Shown here piece by piece: positions 48,150 through 56,530 of a stretch of DNA of 64,000 bases. Both the position numbers and the translations under genes were made by a program. Below the pieces are notes generated by a model, which searched no databases, was not told the origin of the DNA, and worked only from the letters and a program-made list of their open reading frames with translations. Source of the DNA: an uncultured Clostridia bacterium. Lineage in GTDB: Bacteria; Bacillota; Clostridia; Lachnospirales; CAMVHY01. The stretch covers positions 1 through 64,000 of the forward strand of contig CANEHT010000006.1 in the NCBI GenBank assembly GCA_947427385.1, in the 5' to 3' direction. How positions within the stretch are numbered: position 1 is the stretch's first letter; every line of letters starts with the position of its first letter.

Positions 48150-48181
48150 TTTTTTTCAAGTATTTACGGAGGTAATCTACG

Positions 48182-48775
48182 ATGAAACAAAACTTTCCAT
48201 TTTACAATATAATTCTTCGTTGTGACAAATATCATCTGCAACAGATAAATTTACCTGATGGCTATTCAATTGTGCCGTATCAAGTTGGTTTTGAATCAGA
48301 TTGGGCAAAACTTGAATGTGAAGTTGGAGATTTTTCTGATACCGAAAAAGCAACTAACTATTTTACAGAAAAATATCTAGACAAAGGAAACAACAATGAT
48401 ATTTTGTTTTTGCTGAATGACAAAAAGCAGGTGATTGGTTCCTGCATTGCATGGACAGATAAACGAGAAAGTTGCAATATTAATTCACTTCATTGGTTAG
48501 TTATTGATAAACTATATCAAGGGAATGGATTTGGACGTGCACTTTGTTGTGAAATTATGAATCAGTTTTACCGTCGTAATCAAAAAACAATTTATATTCA
48601 TACACAACCATGGAGTTGGAAAGCAATTTTTCTTTATATTTCACTTGGATTCAGATTGCAGAAAACGGATACATTTGCTACTTATATTAATCAATACAGT
48701 GATGCAATGGAGGTATTAAAAGTTAATCTTTCTACGAAACAATATAATTTACTTGTGCTTGCGTCAGATGATTGA
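48182..48775 (+). CDS. GNAT-family N-acetyltransferase
   Basis: The 197 residues contain a GNAT core with IGSCIAWTDK, LHWLVIDKLYQGNGFGRALCCEIM (acetyl-CoA loop Q/G-N-G-F-G-R-A) and YIHTQPWSWKAIFLYISLGFR. GGAGGTAAT precedes the ATG; the gap to the PspC domain is 32 bp. The substrate is not evident. The rplM promoter follows at once. Confidence 0.87.
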   Translation: MKQNFPFYNIILRCDKYHLQQINLPDGYSIVPYQVGFESDWAKLECEVGDFSDTEKATNYFTEKYLDKGNNNDILFLLNDKKQVIGSCIAWTDKRESCNINSLHWLVIDKLYQGNGFGRALCCEIMNQFYRRNQKTIYIHTQPWSWKAIFLYISLGFRLQKTDTFATYINQYSDAMEVLKVNLSTKQYNLLVLASDD

Positions 48776-48797
48776 TAAATTTAGTGATATTTTTTTA

Positions 48798-48826
48798 TTG
48801 ACTTACGTTTGTATTTATTTTATAAT
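48798..48826 (+). promoter_or_regulatory. Promoter of rplM-rpsI
   Basis: TTGACT (48798-48803) and consensus TATAAT (48821-48826) are spaced by 17 bp. The 5' leader would be about 40 bases. I could not confirm an L13-type autoregulatory RNA in it. Confidence 0.85.
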
Positions 48827-48873
48827 TAATGCTACCACTTAAGCCCTGAATAATTTTTTTATTGGAGGAAATT

Positions 48874-49326
48874 ATGAGAACTACATTTATTACCAAACCG
48901 GCCGAAGTAAAACATGAATGGTTTTTGGTTGACGCGTCGAATCATACATTAGGTCGATTATCGGCTGAAGTAGCAAAAATTTTACGCGGCAAGCATAAAC
49001 CAATTTTTATGCCGCATGTTGATACGGGCGATTATGTTATTATAGTAAATGCAGAGAAGATAAAAGTTACCGGACAAAAATTAACGCAAAAATCATATCG
49101 GAGACATTCAGGATATCCCGGCGGCGTTACTGATATTAAATTGAAAGATATGCTCAAAAGAAAACCAGAGTTTGTTTTAAAACACGCTATCAAAGGTATG
49201 CTACCTAAAAATAATTTGGGACGTGCAATGTTGAAAAAGCTTTATGTTTATGCCGGTAGTGAGTATAAACAAGTTGCACAAAAACCTAAAGAATTAACTA
49301 TAAATTATAATAGGAAGGAGAATTAA
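48874..49326 (+). CDS. rplM: 50S ribosomal protein L13
   Basis: The 150 residues match L13: [39 protein letters not shown]-type N-terminus with LGRLS and ILRGK, then [20 protein letters not shown] and [23 protein letters not shown]. The ATG at 48874 follows TTGGAGG at good spacing. It is co-transcribed with rpsI, which starts one base after its stop. Confidence 0.98.
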   Translation: MRTTFITKPAEVKHEWFLVDASNHTLGRLSAEVAKILRGKHKPIFMPHVDTGDYVIIVNAEKIKVTGQKLTQKSYRRHSGYPGGVTDIKLKDMLKRKPEFVLKHAIKGMLPKNNLGRAMLKKLYVYAGSEYKQVAQKPKELTINYNRKEN

Positions 49327-49327
49327 T

Positions 49328-49717
49328 TTGCCTAAAAGTTATTATGGAACTGGTCGACGTAAAACTTCCGTTGCCCGCGTGTATCTGTTCCCCGGCACCG
49401 GAAATATTACTGTAAATAAAAAAAGTATTGATGAATATTTTTCGCTTGAGGATTTGAAGCTTACTGTTCGCCAACCTTTGGAATTAACTAATAATTTATC
49501 AAAATTTGACGTTAAAGCTAATGTATTTGGCGGAGGATATAGAGGCCAAGCTGGAGCAATTCGTCATGGAATTTCAAAAGCATTGTTAGTTTTTGATGAA
49601 GAATTACGTTCAGCATTGAAAAAAGCAAAATTTTTAACGCGTGACCCACGCATGAAAGAACGTAAAAAATATGGTTTAAAGAAAGCCAGAAAAGCTCCTC
49701 AATTCTCAAAGAGATAG
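49328..49717 (+). CDS. rpsI: 30S ribosomal protein S9
   Basis: The 129 residues contain [46 protein letters not shown] and the basic tail [21 protein letters not shown] that reaches the decoding site. The start is TTG after AAGGAGAA. The final 14 bases of the gene are copied 214 bp downstream in a tandem duplication. Confidence 0.98.
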   Translation: MPKSYYGTGRRKTSVARVYLFPGTGNITVNKKSIDEYFSLEDLKLTVRQPLELTNNLSKFDVKANVFGGGYRGQAGAIRHGISKALLVFDEELRSALKKAKFLTRDPRMKERKKYGLKKARKAPQFSKR

Positions 49718-49728
49718 TAAAAATTATT

Positions 49729-49840
49729 TCTTTACTTTTTCTTTAAAAAGAAAAAGTAAATCAAAAAGAAACTATAAAAAAAGCTTTGTGCATTTTGCAC
49801 AAAGCTTTTTTTGTTAAAGTTCTTTCGATTCTTTTCTCAA
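49729..49840. repeat. Cloverleaf palindromic repeat, copy 3 (right arm cut)
   Basis: The left hairpin TTTACTTTTTCTTT/AAAAGAAAAAGTAAA is complete, the apex is AGCTTTGTGCA/TGCACAAAGCT with a changed but still paired base relative to copy 1, and the right arm breaks off at CTTTTCTC. Confidence 0.85.
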
Positions 49841-49942
49841 AACATTAATATGGCATTTTGTACAAAACCTGCAATGATAAATGTAACAAAACTTATTATT
49901 GCTATCGTAATAATATATCTCAAAGAGATAGTAAAAATTATT

Positions 49943-50068
49943 TTTTTACTTTTTCTTTAAAAAGAAAAAGTAAAACAAAAAGAAACTATAAAAAAAGCTT
50001 TGTGCATTTTGCACAAAGCTTTTTTATTAAAGTTCTTTTGATTCTTTTCTTTCAAGAAAAGAATGGTT
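49943..50068. repeat. Cloverleaf palindromic repeat, copy 4 (complete)
   Basis: All three hairpins are present: left ACTTTTTCTTT/AAAGAAAAAGT, apex AGCTTTGTGCA/TGCACAAAGCT, right TTCTTTTCTTTC/AAGAAAAGAA. The two arms are near reverse complements over about 40 bases, so the whole element can form a cloverleaf. Confidence 0.9.
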
Positions 50069-50078
50069 TATAAAAAAG

Positions 50079-51662
50079 CTATTTGTTAGTAAATTTTTTG
50101 ATTGCGAACAAAACTCCAAGCGTTAATAATGTGCCAATGCTTAAACAAATGACGGCATTTTGTACAAAACCTGCAATGACAAATGTAATAAAACTTATTA
50201 TTGCTACCGTAATAACGTAAGGTAATTGTGTTGAAACATGTGTTACATGATCACATTGCGCGCCGGCAGAAGCCATAATTGTTGTGTCGGAAATTGGTGA
50301 GCAATGGTCACCGCAGACTGCACCAGCTAAACATGCAGAAATTCCAATTATCAGCAAAGTACTTCCAGGTGTAAAAATTGTTGTAACGATTGGAATTAAA
50401 ATTCCAAAAGTTCCCCAACTTGTTCCCGATGCGAATGCCAACAAACATGCGGCGACAAAAATCACTGAAGGCAAAAAATTGTACAAACTACTTGAAACAT
50501 TAGTCATTATGTTGTGAACAAAAACATCAGCGCCTAATGAATTTGTCATTGTGTTTAAACTTACTGCTAAAGTTAAAATAATAATCGGTGAAACCATTGA
50601 AGTGAAACCCTGTGGCAAACAAGCCATTGCTTCTTTGAAACTGATTAAGCGACGACTCAACATATAAATAATTGTTAAAATCAAAGTGATTAGTGCTCCC
50701 CATGGTAATGCAACAAACGCATCGGTATTACTAAAAGCAGAAATAAAATCACCGTTGTTATTTCCCCAAAATCCACCGACATAAATTATTCCGATGATAC
50801 AAAAAAATATTAATGCAACGACGGGCAAAATTAAATCTAGTACACAACCTTTAGAATTTTTTTTTGCTTTCTCTTCAATAAAAGTGTCAATATTTTTTTG
50901 CGCTTCTTTTTCTTGAATTTTCATTGGGCCGTAATCAAAATCCATTACGCATAAACCGATAACAAATACGAAAGTTAGCAATGAATAAAAATTGTACGCG
51001 ATAGTTTTTATAAAAAGTTGAATGCCACTGATTCCGGTGTTTAAATTTTCAGCTGTTGCTGAAACGGCGGCAGCCCAAGAACTTACTGGTGCAATCATAC
51101 ATATTGGAGCGGCGGTAGCGTCAATGAGATAACTTAATTTTGCGCGAGAAACTTTATTGCGGTCGGTGATTGGGAGCATGACTGAGCCAACAGTCAAACA
51201 ATTAAAATAATCGTCAATAAAAATTAGCACGCCTAAAATAAAAGTTATTAACATTGCGCTTATTCGTGTGCGAATATTTTTTTGAGCCCAACGTCCGAAT
51301 GCCTCAGAGCCGCTCGAAGAATTTATCAAACAAACAATAGTTCCGAGCAATATTAAAAACAAAAAAATTCCAGAATAATTTGTTATTGCTGCGATAAATC
51401 CATTTTTTATGATAACGTCTAATGTTGCAATTAAATTAAAATTGCATTGAAGCAATGCACCTATAAAAATTCCGATGAATAGTGATGAAAAAACTTCTTT
51501 TGTAATAAGTGCGAGAGTAATTGCGGCGGCCGAAGGAATTAATGACCAAAAGCTAGCGTAAAAATATGAAACCGTTTGATTATTTGTTGCCAATGTCGGT
51601 GTAACTTTATTAAAGATAAAAATAGTTATGAGTAAAATCTGGCACAATTTATTTTTTTTCAT
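50079..51662 (-). CDS. nhaC: Na+/H+ antiporter NhaC
   Basis: The 527 residues form about 12 hydrophobic helices with NhaC-type motifs: LITKEVFSSLFIGIFIGALL, FIDDYFNCLTVGSVMLPITDRNKVSRAKLSYLIDATAAPICMIAPVSSWAA-type core (short pieces DDYFNC and APVSSW are the key ones), SGTSWGTFGILIPI, and CGDHCSPISDTTIMASAGA near 455. It exchanges Na+ (or a related ion or amino acid) for protons across the membrane. AGAGGG precedes the ATG. Confidence 0.95.
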   Translation of the reverse strand: MKKNKLCQILLITIFIFNKVTPTLATNNQTVSYFYASFWSLIPSAAAITLALITKEVFSSLFIGIFIGALLQCNFNLIATLDVIIKNGFIAAITNYSGIFLFLILLGTIVCLINSSSGSEAFGRWAQKNIRTRISAMLITFILGVLIFIDDYFNCLTVGSVMLPITDRNKVSRAKLSYLIDATAAPICMIAPVSSWAAAVSATAENLNTGISGIQLFIKTIAYNFYSLLTFVFVIGLCVMDFDYGPMKIQEKEAQKNIDTFIEEKAKKNSKGCVLDLILPVVALIFFCIIGIIYVGGFWGNNNGDFISAFSNTDAFVALPWGALITLILTIIYMLSRRLISFKEAMACLPQGFTSMVSPIIILTLAVSLNTMTNSLGADVFVHNIMTNVSSSLYNFLPSVIFVAACLLAFASGTSWGTFGILIPIVTTIFTPGSTLLIIGISACLAGAVCGDHCSPISDTTIMASAGAQCDHVTHVSTQLPYVITVAIISFITFVIAGFVQNAVICLSIGTLLTLGVLFAIKKFTNK

Positions 51663-51796
51663 GGCTTATCCCTCTTTTTTTCTCATTGTTTTTATCACAA
51701 AATTTTATCATATTTCGCATACGTTAACACTACGAATAAAAATATTACTTTTTTATAATAATAATTGTGTTAAAATTATATGGAGGTATTTTTTTA

Positions 51797-51934
51797 ATGT
51801 CTAAAAAAAATATAAAAGGAGCCTATAAAACTTTAGCGCTCGCCGATAAAAATAATGTTGACGAATCAGTTTCGATTCCATCTGAAAAAAATGTCGAAGA
51901 TGCTAAAGATTGGGTCGATTTCAACGAAAAATAA
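51797..51934 (+). CDS. Small acidic protein, DUF3787-like
   Basis: A 45-residue ORF with TATGGAGGT before its ATG reads MSKKNIKGAYKTLALADKNN, then an acidic stretch with P-S-E-K-N-V-E-D-A-K-D-W-V-D. The P-x-E-x-x-V-x-x-A-K-x-W-V pattern recalls the small clostridial DUF3787 family; I am not certain. It lies 25 bp upstream of the H-cluster protein gene and is probably in the same transcript. Confidence 0.7.
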   Translation: MSKKNIKGAYKTLALADKNNVDESVSIPSEKNVEDAKDWVDFNEK

Positions 51935-51959
51935 TTTTTTATAAGTGGGGGAATTTTCA

Positions 51960-53057
51960 ATGACGTTTGAACAGTTACATAAAAGTTTACAAAATAAAAA
52001 TTCAAGTGCCGAAAATTATGATGATGTTTCATCGCAAAAAGTTTACGACCAATTGGATTGTCTATTGAATCCCAAAAATCATCCAACAATTTGGGATGAA
52101 AATAATTTCTCAAATATTTCTGATTTGAATTTGACTAAAGATTCTATCGATGTTTTAAATGCAGTTAAAAATCGTAAAACTTTAATTTACGCTATGATTG
52201 CGCCTGCGTTTTTAGGCCAATTTTCAGATTCCGTTACGCCTGGAAAATTACGTTCAGCATTGAAATATTTAGGCTTTAGTGGAATGATTGAAGTCTCACT
52301 TTTTGCAGATATTCTTACATTAAAAGAAGCGCTCGAATTTAATGAAAAAGTAAATGACGATTCAGATTTTATGCTCACAAGTTGTTGTTGTCCAATGTGG
52401 ATAGCATTATTGCGTAAAAATAATCTTCTTTCACATGTTCCGGGCTCAGTTTCACCTATGATTGCGGCCGGTCGCTCCATAAAAATTATTCATCCCGATG
52501 CAATTACAGTTTTTATTGGCCCATGCCTTGCGAAAAAAACTGAGATGAATGAAAAAGATTTGGTTGGTGCAGTAGATTATGTTTTAACGTTTCAAGAAAT
52601 GGTAAATATTTTTGATGCGCTTGATATCAATCCTGAAAATATGCAAGAAAGTAATAGCGACCATTCGTCAAAAGCTGGACGAATTTATGCGCATACGGGC
52701 GGTGTAAGTCTTGCAATTTTGGAAACTGTCAAACGCCTTAATCCAAATAAAAAAATTATTGCAAAACAAGCTAATGGAATTGTTGAGTGCAAAAAATTAA
52801 TGGAAGAGTTCACCAAAGATAAACGCGATGCAAACTTTTACGAAGGTATGGGATGTATCGGCGGATGTGTTGGCGGGCCAAAAAAAATTATTGATAAAGA
52901 AATTGGTAAAGAAAATGTTGACCATTATGCTGATAGTGCGGTTTATCCTACGCCGATTGATAATCCATATGTAATCAAATTGTTAAATATGTTAGGATTT
53001 GATACAGTAGAAAGTTTGCTTGCCGACAGCAAAATTTTTACGCGGCATTTTGAGTAA
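51960..53057 (+). CDS. [FeFe]-hydrogenase H-cluster domain protein without ferredoxin domains
   Basis: The 365-residue protein carries the three H-cluster motifs: L1 as TSCCCPMW (near residue 140), L2 as GPCLAKKTE (near 185) and L3 as YEGMGCIGGCVGG (near 300). The cluster-binding cysteines and the L2 Lys and Glu are present. The usual N-terminal Fe-S cluster domains are replaced by about 60 unfamiliar residues. This layout suits the sensory or unclassified branches of the family rather than bulk H2 production (inference). The ATG at 51960 follows GTGGGGGA. No maturase genes (hydEFG) lie in the window. Confidence 0.9.
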   Translation: MTFEQLHKSLQNKNSSAENYDDVSSQKVYDQLDCLLNPKNHPTIWDENNFSNISDLNLTKDSIDVLNAVKNRKTLIYAMIAPAFLGQFSDSVTPGKLRSALKYLGFSGMIEVSLFADILTLKEALEFNEKVNDDSDFMLTSCCCPMWIALLRKNNLLSHVPGSVSPMIAAGRSIKIIHPDAITVFIGPCLAKKTEMNEKDLVGAVDYVLTFQEMVNIFDALDINPENMQESNSDHSSKAGRIYAHTGGVSLAILETVKRLNPNKKIIAKQANGIVECKKLMEEFTKDKRDANFYEGMGCIGGCVGGPKKIIDKEIGKENVDHYADSAVYPTPIDNPYVIKLLNMLGFDTVESLLADSKIFTRHFE

Positions 53058-53066
53058 TATATATAA

Positions 53067-53414
53067 ATGAATCGTAGAAAAATCGGCAATATTGCTGAAA
53101 ATATTGCGTGTGATTATCTTGCAGAAAATGGTTTTATTATTCTTGAAAAAAATTATTCATGTGTGTACGGCGAAATTGATATAATTGCTGAAGATAAATC
53201 CGATATCGTTTTTATTGAAGTGAAAGCGCGGAAAAATTTTTCATGTGGAACACCTGCTGCTGCTGTCAATAAAATTAAACAATTAAAAATCATAAATACC
53301 GCGCTAAACTTTATTTCTAGTAAAAATATTGTCGATAAAAATTTTCGCTTTGATGTTATCGAAATTGTTTTAGGCAAAAAAATTACGCATTTGAAAAATG
53401 CGTTTGACGTTTAA
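53067..53414 (+). CDS. yraN: YraN/UPF0102 family nuclease-fold protein
   Basis: The 115-residue protein has the family core: IGNIAENIACDYLAENGFIILEKNY, then the nuclease-like GEIDIIAED...VFIEVKAR and KIKQLKIINTALNFI. It has a restriction-endonuclease-like fold; biological role uncertain. It follows the H-cluster gene by 9 bp and the start has only a weak upstream SD. Confidence 0.93.
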   Translation: MNRRKIGNIAENIACDYLAENGFIILEKNYSCVYGEIDIIAEDKSDIVFIEVKARKNFSCGTPAAAVNKIKQLKIINTALNFISSKNIVDKNFRFDVIEIVLGKKITHLKNAFDV

Positions 53415-53492
53415 TTTTTTTCGTTTTATTTTGCACAAAATCGGGTAAAATATTTTGTAATAATGTTATCGTTTTGAGGTGTTTTCTTTATA

Positions 53493-54749
53493 ATGAGCCA
53501 GATAGTTATCCACGGTCAAAAAAAATTAGTTGGTGATGTCTCTATAAGCGGTGCGAAAAATGCCGCCGTCGCTATTATTCCCGCTGCTATTATCGCTAAT
53601 GATATTTGCGTCATCGAAAATTTACCGCTAATCGAAGACGTTACTATTTTAGCTGAAGCTATCAAAAAAATTGGTGCAAAATGCGAATTCAAGGACCAAC
53701 ATACTTTAATTATCGACAGCCGTAATATTCACAGTTGTTACGCTGATTATGACTCAATAAAAAAAATTCGTGCCTCTTACTATCTTTTGGGAGCAATGCT
53801 CGGGCGTTTTAAAAAAGCTGAAGTTGCTATGCCTGGCGGTTGTAATTTTGGAATTCGTCCAATTGACCAGCATATAAAAGGTTTGGAAGCTTTAGGCGCA
53901 AAAATTTCTATCGAACACGGAATTATTAAAGCTTCTGCCGCAAAACTTATTGGCACAAATATTTTTTTAGATGTTGTAAGCGTTGGTGCCACGATTAATA
54001 TTATGTTAGCTGCAGTTTTTGCTCAAGGCGTAACAGTAATTGAAAACGCGGCAAAAGAACCACATGTTGTTGATATCGCAAATTTTTTGAATATGCTCGG
54101 CGCAAAAATAAAAGGAGCCGGGACTGATGTCATTAGAATTTTTGGCGTTGAAAAGCTTCATGGTGCACAATATTCAATAATTCCAGATCAAATTGAGGCT
54201 GGAACATATATGATTGCTGCGGCGATAACAAATGGAAATGTGGCGGTTCATAATATTATTCCGAAACATATGGATTCGTTATCGGCAAAGCTTCGCGAAA
54301 TGAATTGTAAAGTTGAAGAAGGAGACGATTTTATAAAAGTTAATGCCAGCAAAAAATTGAAAAGTGTAAATGTAAAAACAATGACGTATCCGGGATTTCC
54401 AACTGATTTACAGCCACAAATGACAGCTTTATTGTCAGCTTCATCTGGCGTGGGAATAATAACTGAAACGGTTTGGGAAAATCGATTTCAATATATATCG
54501 GAGTTGAAACGTTTAGGTGCGAACATAAATGTTGACAATCGTATTGCTATAATAAACGGCACACAAAATCTTACGGGTTCACAAGTTTGTGCAACAGATT
54601 TACGTGCAGGTGCAGCTTTAGTTATTGCTGGACTTGCTGCGAAAGGCAAAACGCAGATAAGCAATGTAAAATATATTGACAGAGGCTATGAGCAAATAGA
54701 AAAGAAATTAAATTTGCTTGGCGCCGATATAAAAAGAGTTACAGAGTAA
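53493..54749 (+). CDS. murA: UDP-N-acetylglucosamine 1-carboxyvinyltransferase
   Basis: MurA catalyses the first committed step of peptidoglycan synthesis and is the fosfomycin target. The 418 residues have SISGAKNAAVAIIPAAI (catalytic Lys and Asn), MPGGCNFGIRPIDQH with the fosfomycin-reactive Cys near residue 117, and TDLQPQMTALL. The gene reads upstream codons rich in T/C at its 5' end. GAGGTG lies before the ATG, though at a long spacing. A terminator follows. Confidence 0.97.
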   Translation: MSQIVIHGQKKLVGDVSISGAKNAAVAIIPAAIIANDICVIENLPLIEDVTILAEAIKKIGAKCEFKDQHTLIIDSRNIHSCYADYDSIKKIRASYYLLGAMLGRFKKAEVAMPGGCNFGIRPIDQHIKGLEALGAKISIEHGIIKASAAKLIGTNIFLDVVSVGATINIMLAAVFAQGVTVIENAAKEPHVVDIANFLNMLGAKIKGAGTDVIRIFGVEKLHGAQYSIIPDQIEAGTYMIAAAITNGNVAVHNIIPKHMDSLSAKLREMNCKVEEGDDFIKVNASKKLKSVNVKTMTYPGFPTDLQPQMTALLSASSGVGIITETVWENRFQYISELKRLGANINVDNRIAIINGTQNLTGSQVCATDLRAGAALVIAGLAAKGKTQISNVKYIDRGYEQIEKKLNLLGADIKRVTE

Positions 54750-54750
54750 A

Positions 54751-54776
54751 AAATTCGCGCAAGCGAATTTTTTTTA
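54751..54776. terminator. Terminator after murA
   Basis: AAATTCGC, four bases, GCGAATTT followed by T lies between murA and the convergent wall-protein gene, overlapping that gene's stop. Confidence 0.88.
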
Positions 54777-56021
54777 TACTAATTCCGCTAATTTTTGGAC
54801 GGCAACATATATGTCAGAAATTTTATACCAAGTTTTGAAATCAACGAGTCCCGTAGCTGGCAAATAAAAAACGCTTTGAAAAGTTTGGACAGCTTGGCGT
54901 GTCATGTTTCCAAATATCCCGTCGACTTTTAATCTTGGAATTGCCGGATAGTTTTTACTTATTGCCAGCAATTGATTTTGTATTGTTCGTACATTTTGGC
55001 CTCGTGAACCAACTTGTAAAACTGTTCCCGGAAATGATGATGGAACACCTGAAACTTTTTGCGCTTGCTCTAAATAAATATCCTGCCCGTAATAACGTCT
55101 TAAAATATTTACAGCGTTATATCCTTGATCGCCAAGATATTTTGAACCCCATTGTGAAAGCCAATTCGGACACGTTACTTTTATTCCGTCACAATATTGT
55201 GCCAAAATTGGTTGACGTATCCCAAACTTTGTTATATATGTGTTAAACATTTCATCAACTACTTGCGAAATCGTTTTATAAATATTTCTGCCGTAAATAA
55301 ACGCATGATCGTATGCCGTAGACGATGTGATTGTAAAATTATATCCTTTGTTTCGATACCATTCAGTATATACACGATTTAATGCAAACGAAATTATTGC
55401 TAATACATTCGCACGAATTGTTGCGTCAGGCCACGTCGAATATATCTCACTGCACGCAACATTTTTTATATAATCTTTAAATGGAATATAATAATTTTTT
55501 GCAGCGGAATTTGTTGGGACGCCATCGTGTACTATAATATATTCTGGGATAACGACAGAATTTAAAACGATTTCACCAGTTGGTGGATTAACTGGTTTAA
55601 TTGAATCTTCAGGAATTTTTGGGTCATAATCGCCCCACAATGTATTTGGTCCTATCTCAATTACATCAATTGTTGTATTATTACTTTCTTCCAAATTTAT
55701 TTCTTGTATTGCTAAATTATCTGCGAAAATTTGTGCGCCATTTATACTGCGAGGTCTAAATCCTTTTACTGATACTTCAACATTATAAATTGAATACGGA
55801 CGGACTTCAGATTCTTCATTAAGTGAATAATCTATGGGCATTGTCGGTAAATTTATTATTGGAGTTTGACCGGATTCATCTGTTATCATTTCTTCAATAG
55901 TTTCACCATTTTCATTTTTTATTAAAACTTGTGCATTTGGTATCGGCATTCCTATACTTGTATCATTAACTTGAACTTGTAAACTTCCATTACCTTCTTG
56001 CATCGCCTTAATATTTTTCAT
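54774..56021 (-). CDS. Peptidoglycan-binding protein with SpoIID-like region
   Basis: The 415 residues have three parts. Residues 10-120 are a beta-sandwich with the pattern of a carboxypeptidase regulatory-like domain (SIGMPIPNAQVLIKNENGETIEE). Residues about 165-310 resemble the SpoIID-type fold (FKDYIKNVACSEIYSTWPD, RANVLAIISFALNRVYTEWY, TSSTAYDHAFIYG). Residues about 340-405 are a PG_binding_1 domain (LQVGSRGQNVRTIQNQL, VDGIFGNMTRQAVQTFQ). No signal peptide is visible. A role in the spore or cell wall is inference; the start ATG is preceded by GGAGG. Confidence 0.8.
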   Translation of the reverse strand: MKNIKAMQEGNGSLQVQVNDTSIGMPIPNAQVLIKNENGETIEEMITDESGQTPIINLPTMPIDYSLNEESEVRPYSIYNVEVSVKGFRPRSINGAQIFADNLAIQEINLEESNNTTIDVIEIGPNTLWGDYDPKIPEDSIKPVNPPTGEIVLNSVVIPEYIIVHDGVPTNSAAKNYYIPFKDYIKNVACSEIYSTWPDATIRANVLAIISFALNRVYTEWYRNKGYNFTITSSTAYDHAFIYGRNIYKTISQVVDEMFNTYITKFGIRQPILAQYCDGIKVTCPNWLSQWGSKYLGDQGYNAVNILRRYYGQDIYLEQAQKVSGVPSSFPGTVLQVGSRGQNVRTIQNQLLAISKNYPAIPRLKVDGIFGNMTRQAVQTFQSVFYLPATGLVDFKTWYKISDIYVAVQKLAELV

Positions 56022-56123
56022 ATAAAATCCTCCACTTAATTAAATATGTAATAATTTATGATAAAAAAAAATATCTGCTACTCATCCTAAATATTTACGA
56101 CTTGTAAAATATAAAAATTATAG

Positions 56124-56152
56124 TTGCAAATTAAAAAAACATATGCTAAACT
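56124..56152 (+). promoter_or_regulatory. Promoter of the lipoprotein gene
   Basis: TTGCAA (56124-56129) and TAAACT (56147-56152) are spaced by 17 bp. A small hairpin (TGCGAT/ATCGCA, 56162-56179) follows in the leader. Confidence 0.6.
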
Positions 56153-56208
56153 TGTTGAATGTGCGATTGATTTATCGCATAAGTATGAAATTGCGGAGGT
56201 GAATTTAC

Positions 56209-56463
56209 GTGAAAACTAAAAAGTTATTTGCTATTGCTTTGATAGCTGTAATGCCTTTTTTATTAATTTCATGTAACGGCAATAATAATGACGTTGACAT
56301 GAGTCATAGTCCGGAAGTGTCAATTGAAGATAATCTTGACACCGAAACTTTTGATAACAATACTTCAGAAGTAGATGAAACTACTAATACTTTAGAAAAT
56401 GAAGATGCAAATTTAACTTCTCCATCTACTGAGGTAACTACTTCTCCTTCTGTAACTGAATAA
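56209..56463 (+). CDS. Small lipoprotein
   Basis: The 84-residue product starts with a lipoprotein signal (KKLFAIALIAVMPFLLISC) with lipobox L-I-S-C; the mature part is about 64 residues of Asp/Glu/Thr/Ser-rich sequence with no fold I recognise. GTG start with GGAGGTG upstream. Its low-complexity nature suggests an exposed linker or wall-associated tether. Confidence 0.8.
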   Translation: MKTKKLFAIALIAVMPFLLISCNGNNNDVDMSHSPEVSIEDNLDTETFDNNTSEVDETTNTLENEDANLTSPSTEVTTSPSVTE

Positions 56464-56470
56464 TACATTA

Positions 56471-56500
56471 GGGTTATCTTAATTAAGATAACCTTTTTTT
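56471..56500 (+). terminator. Terminator after the lipoprotein gene
   Basis: A perfect 22-bp palindrome (arms GGTTATCTTAA and TTAAGATAACC) is followed by a T run. Confidence 0.85.
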
Positions 56501-56530
56501 GTATTTTTATAAGTACCGGAGGAAATTATT

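Larger units (their letters stand above)
49704..50220. repeat. Diverged tandem duplication of the rpsI-nhaC junction
   Basis: Two units start with the same 14 bases from the rpsI 3' end (49704 and 49918). Each is followed by a copy of the cloverleaf repeat and then a segment of the nhaC 3' end: the stretch at about 49851-49915 matches the coding sequence at about 50151-50217 with a handful of differences. The first unit has lost about 90 bp between repeat and nhaC segment. Apart from these elements I see no gene in 49718-50078. Confidence 0.85.

Noticed and set aside
48827-48873. L13-type ribosomal protein leader RNA before rplM
   Set aside because: The leader is only about 40 bases, and I could not build the expected structure by eye.
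49858-50073. 71-residue ORF in the rpsI-nhaC gap
   Set aside because: It runs through the duplicated nhaC tail in antisense and the palindromic repeat, so it is not a gene.
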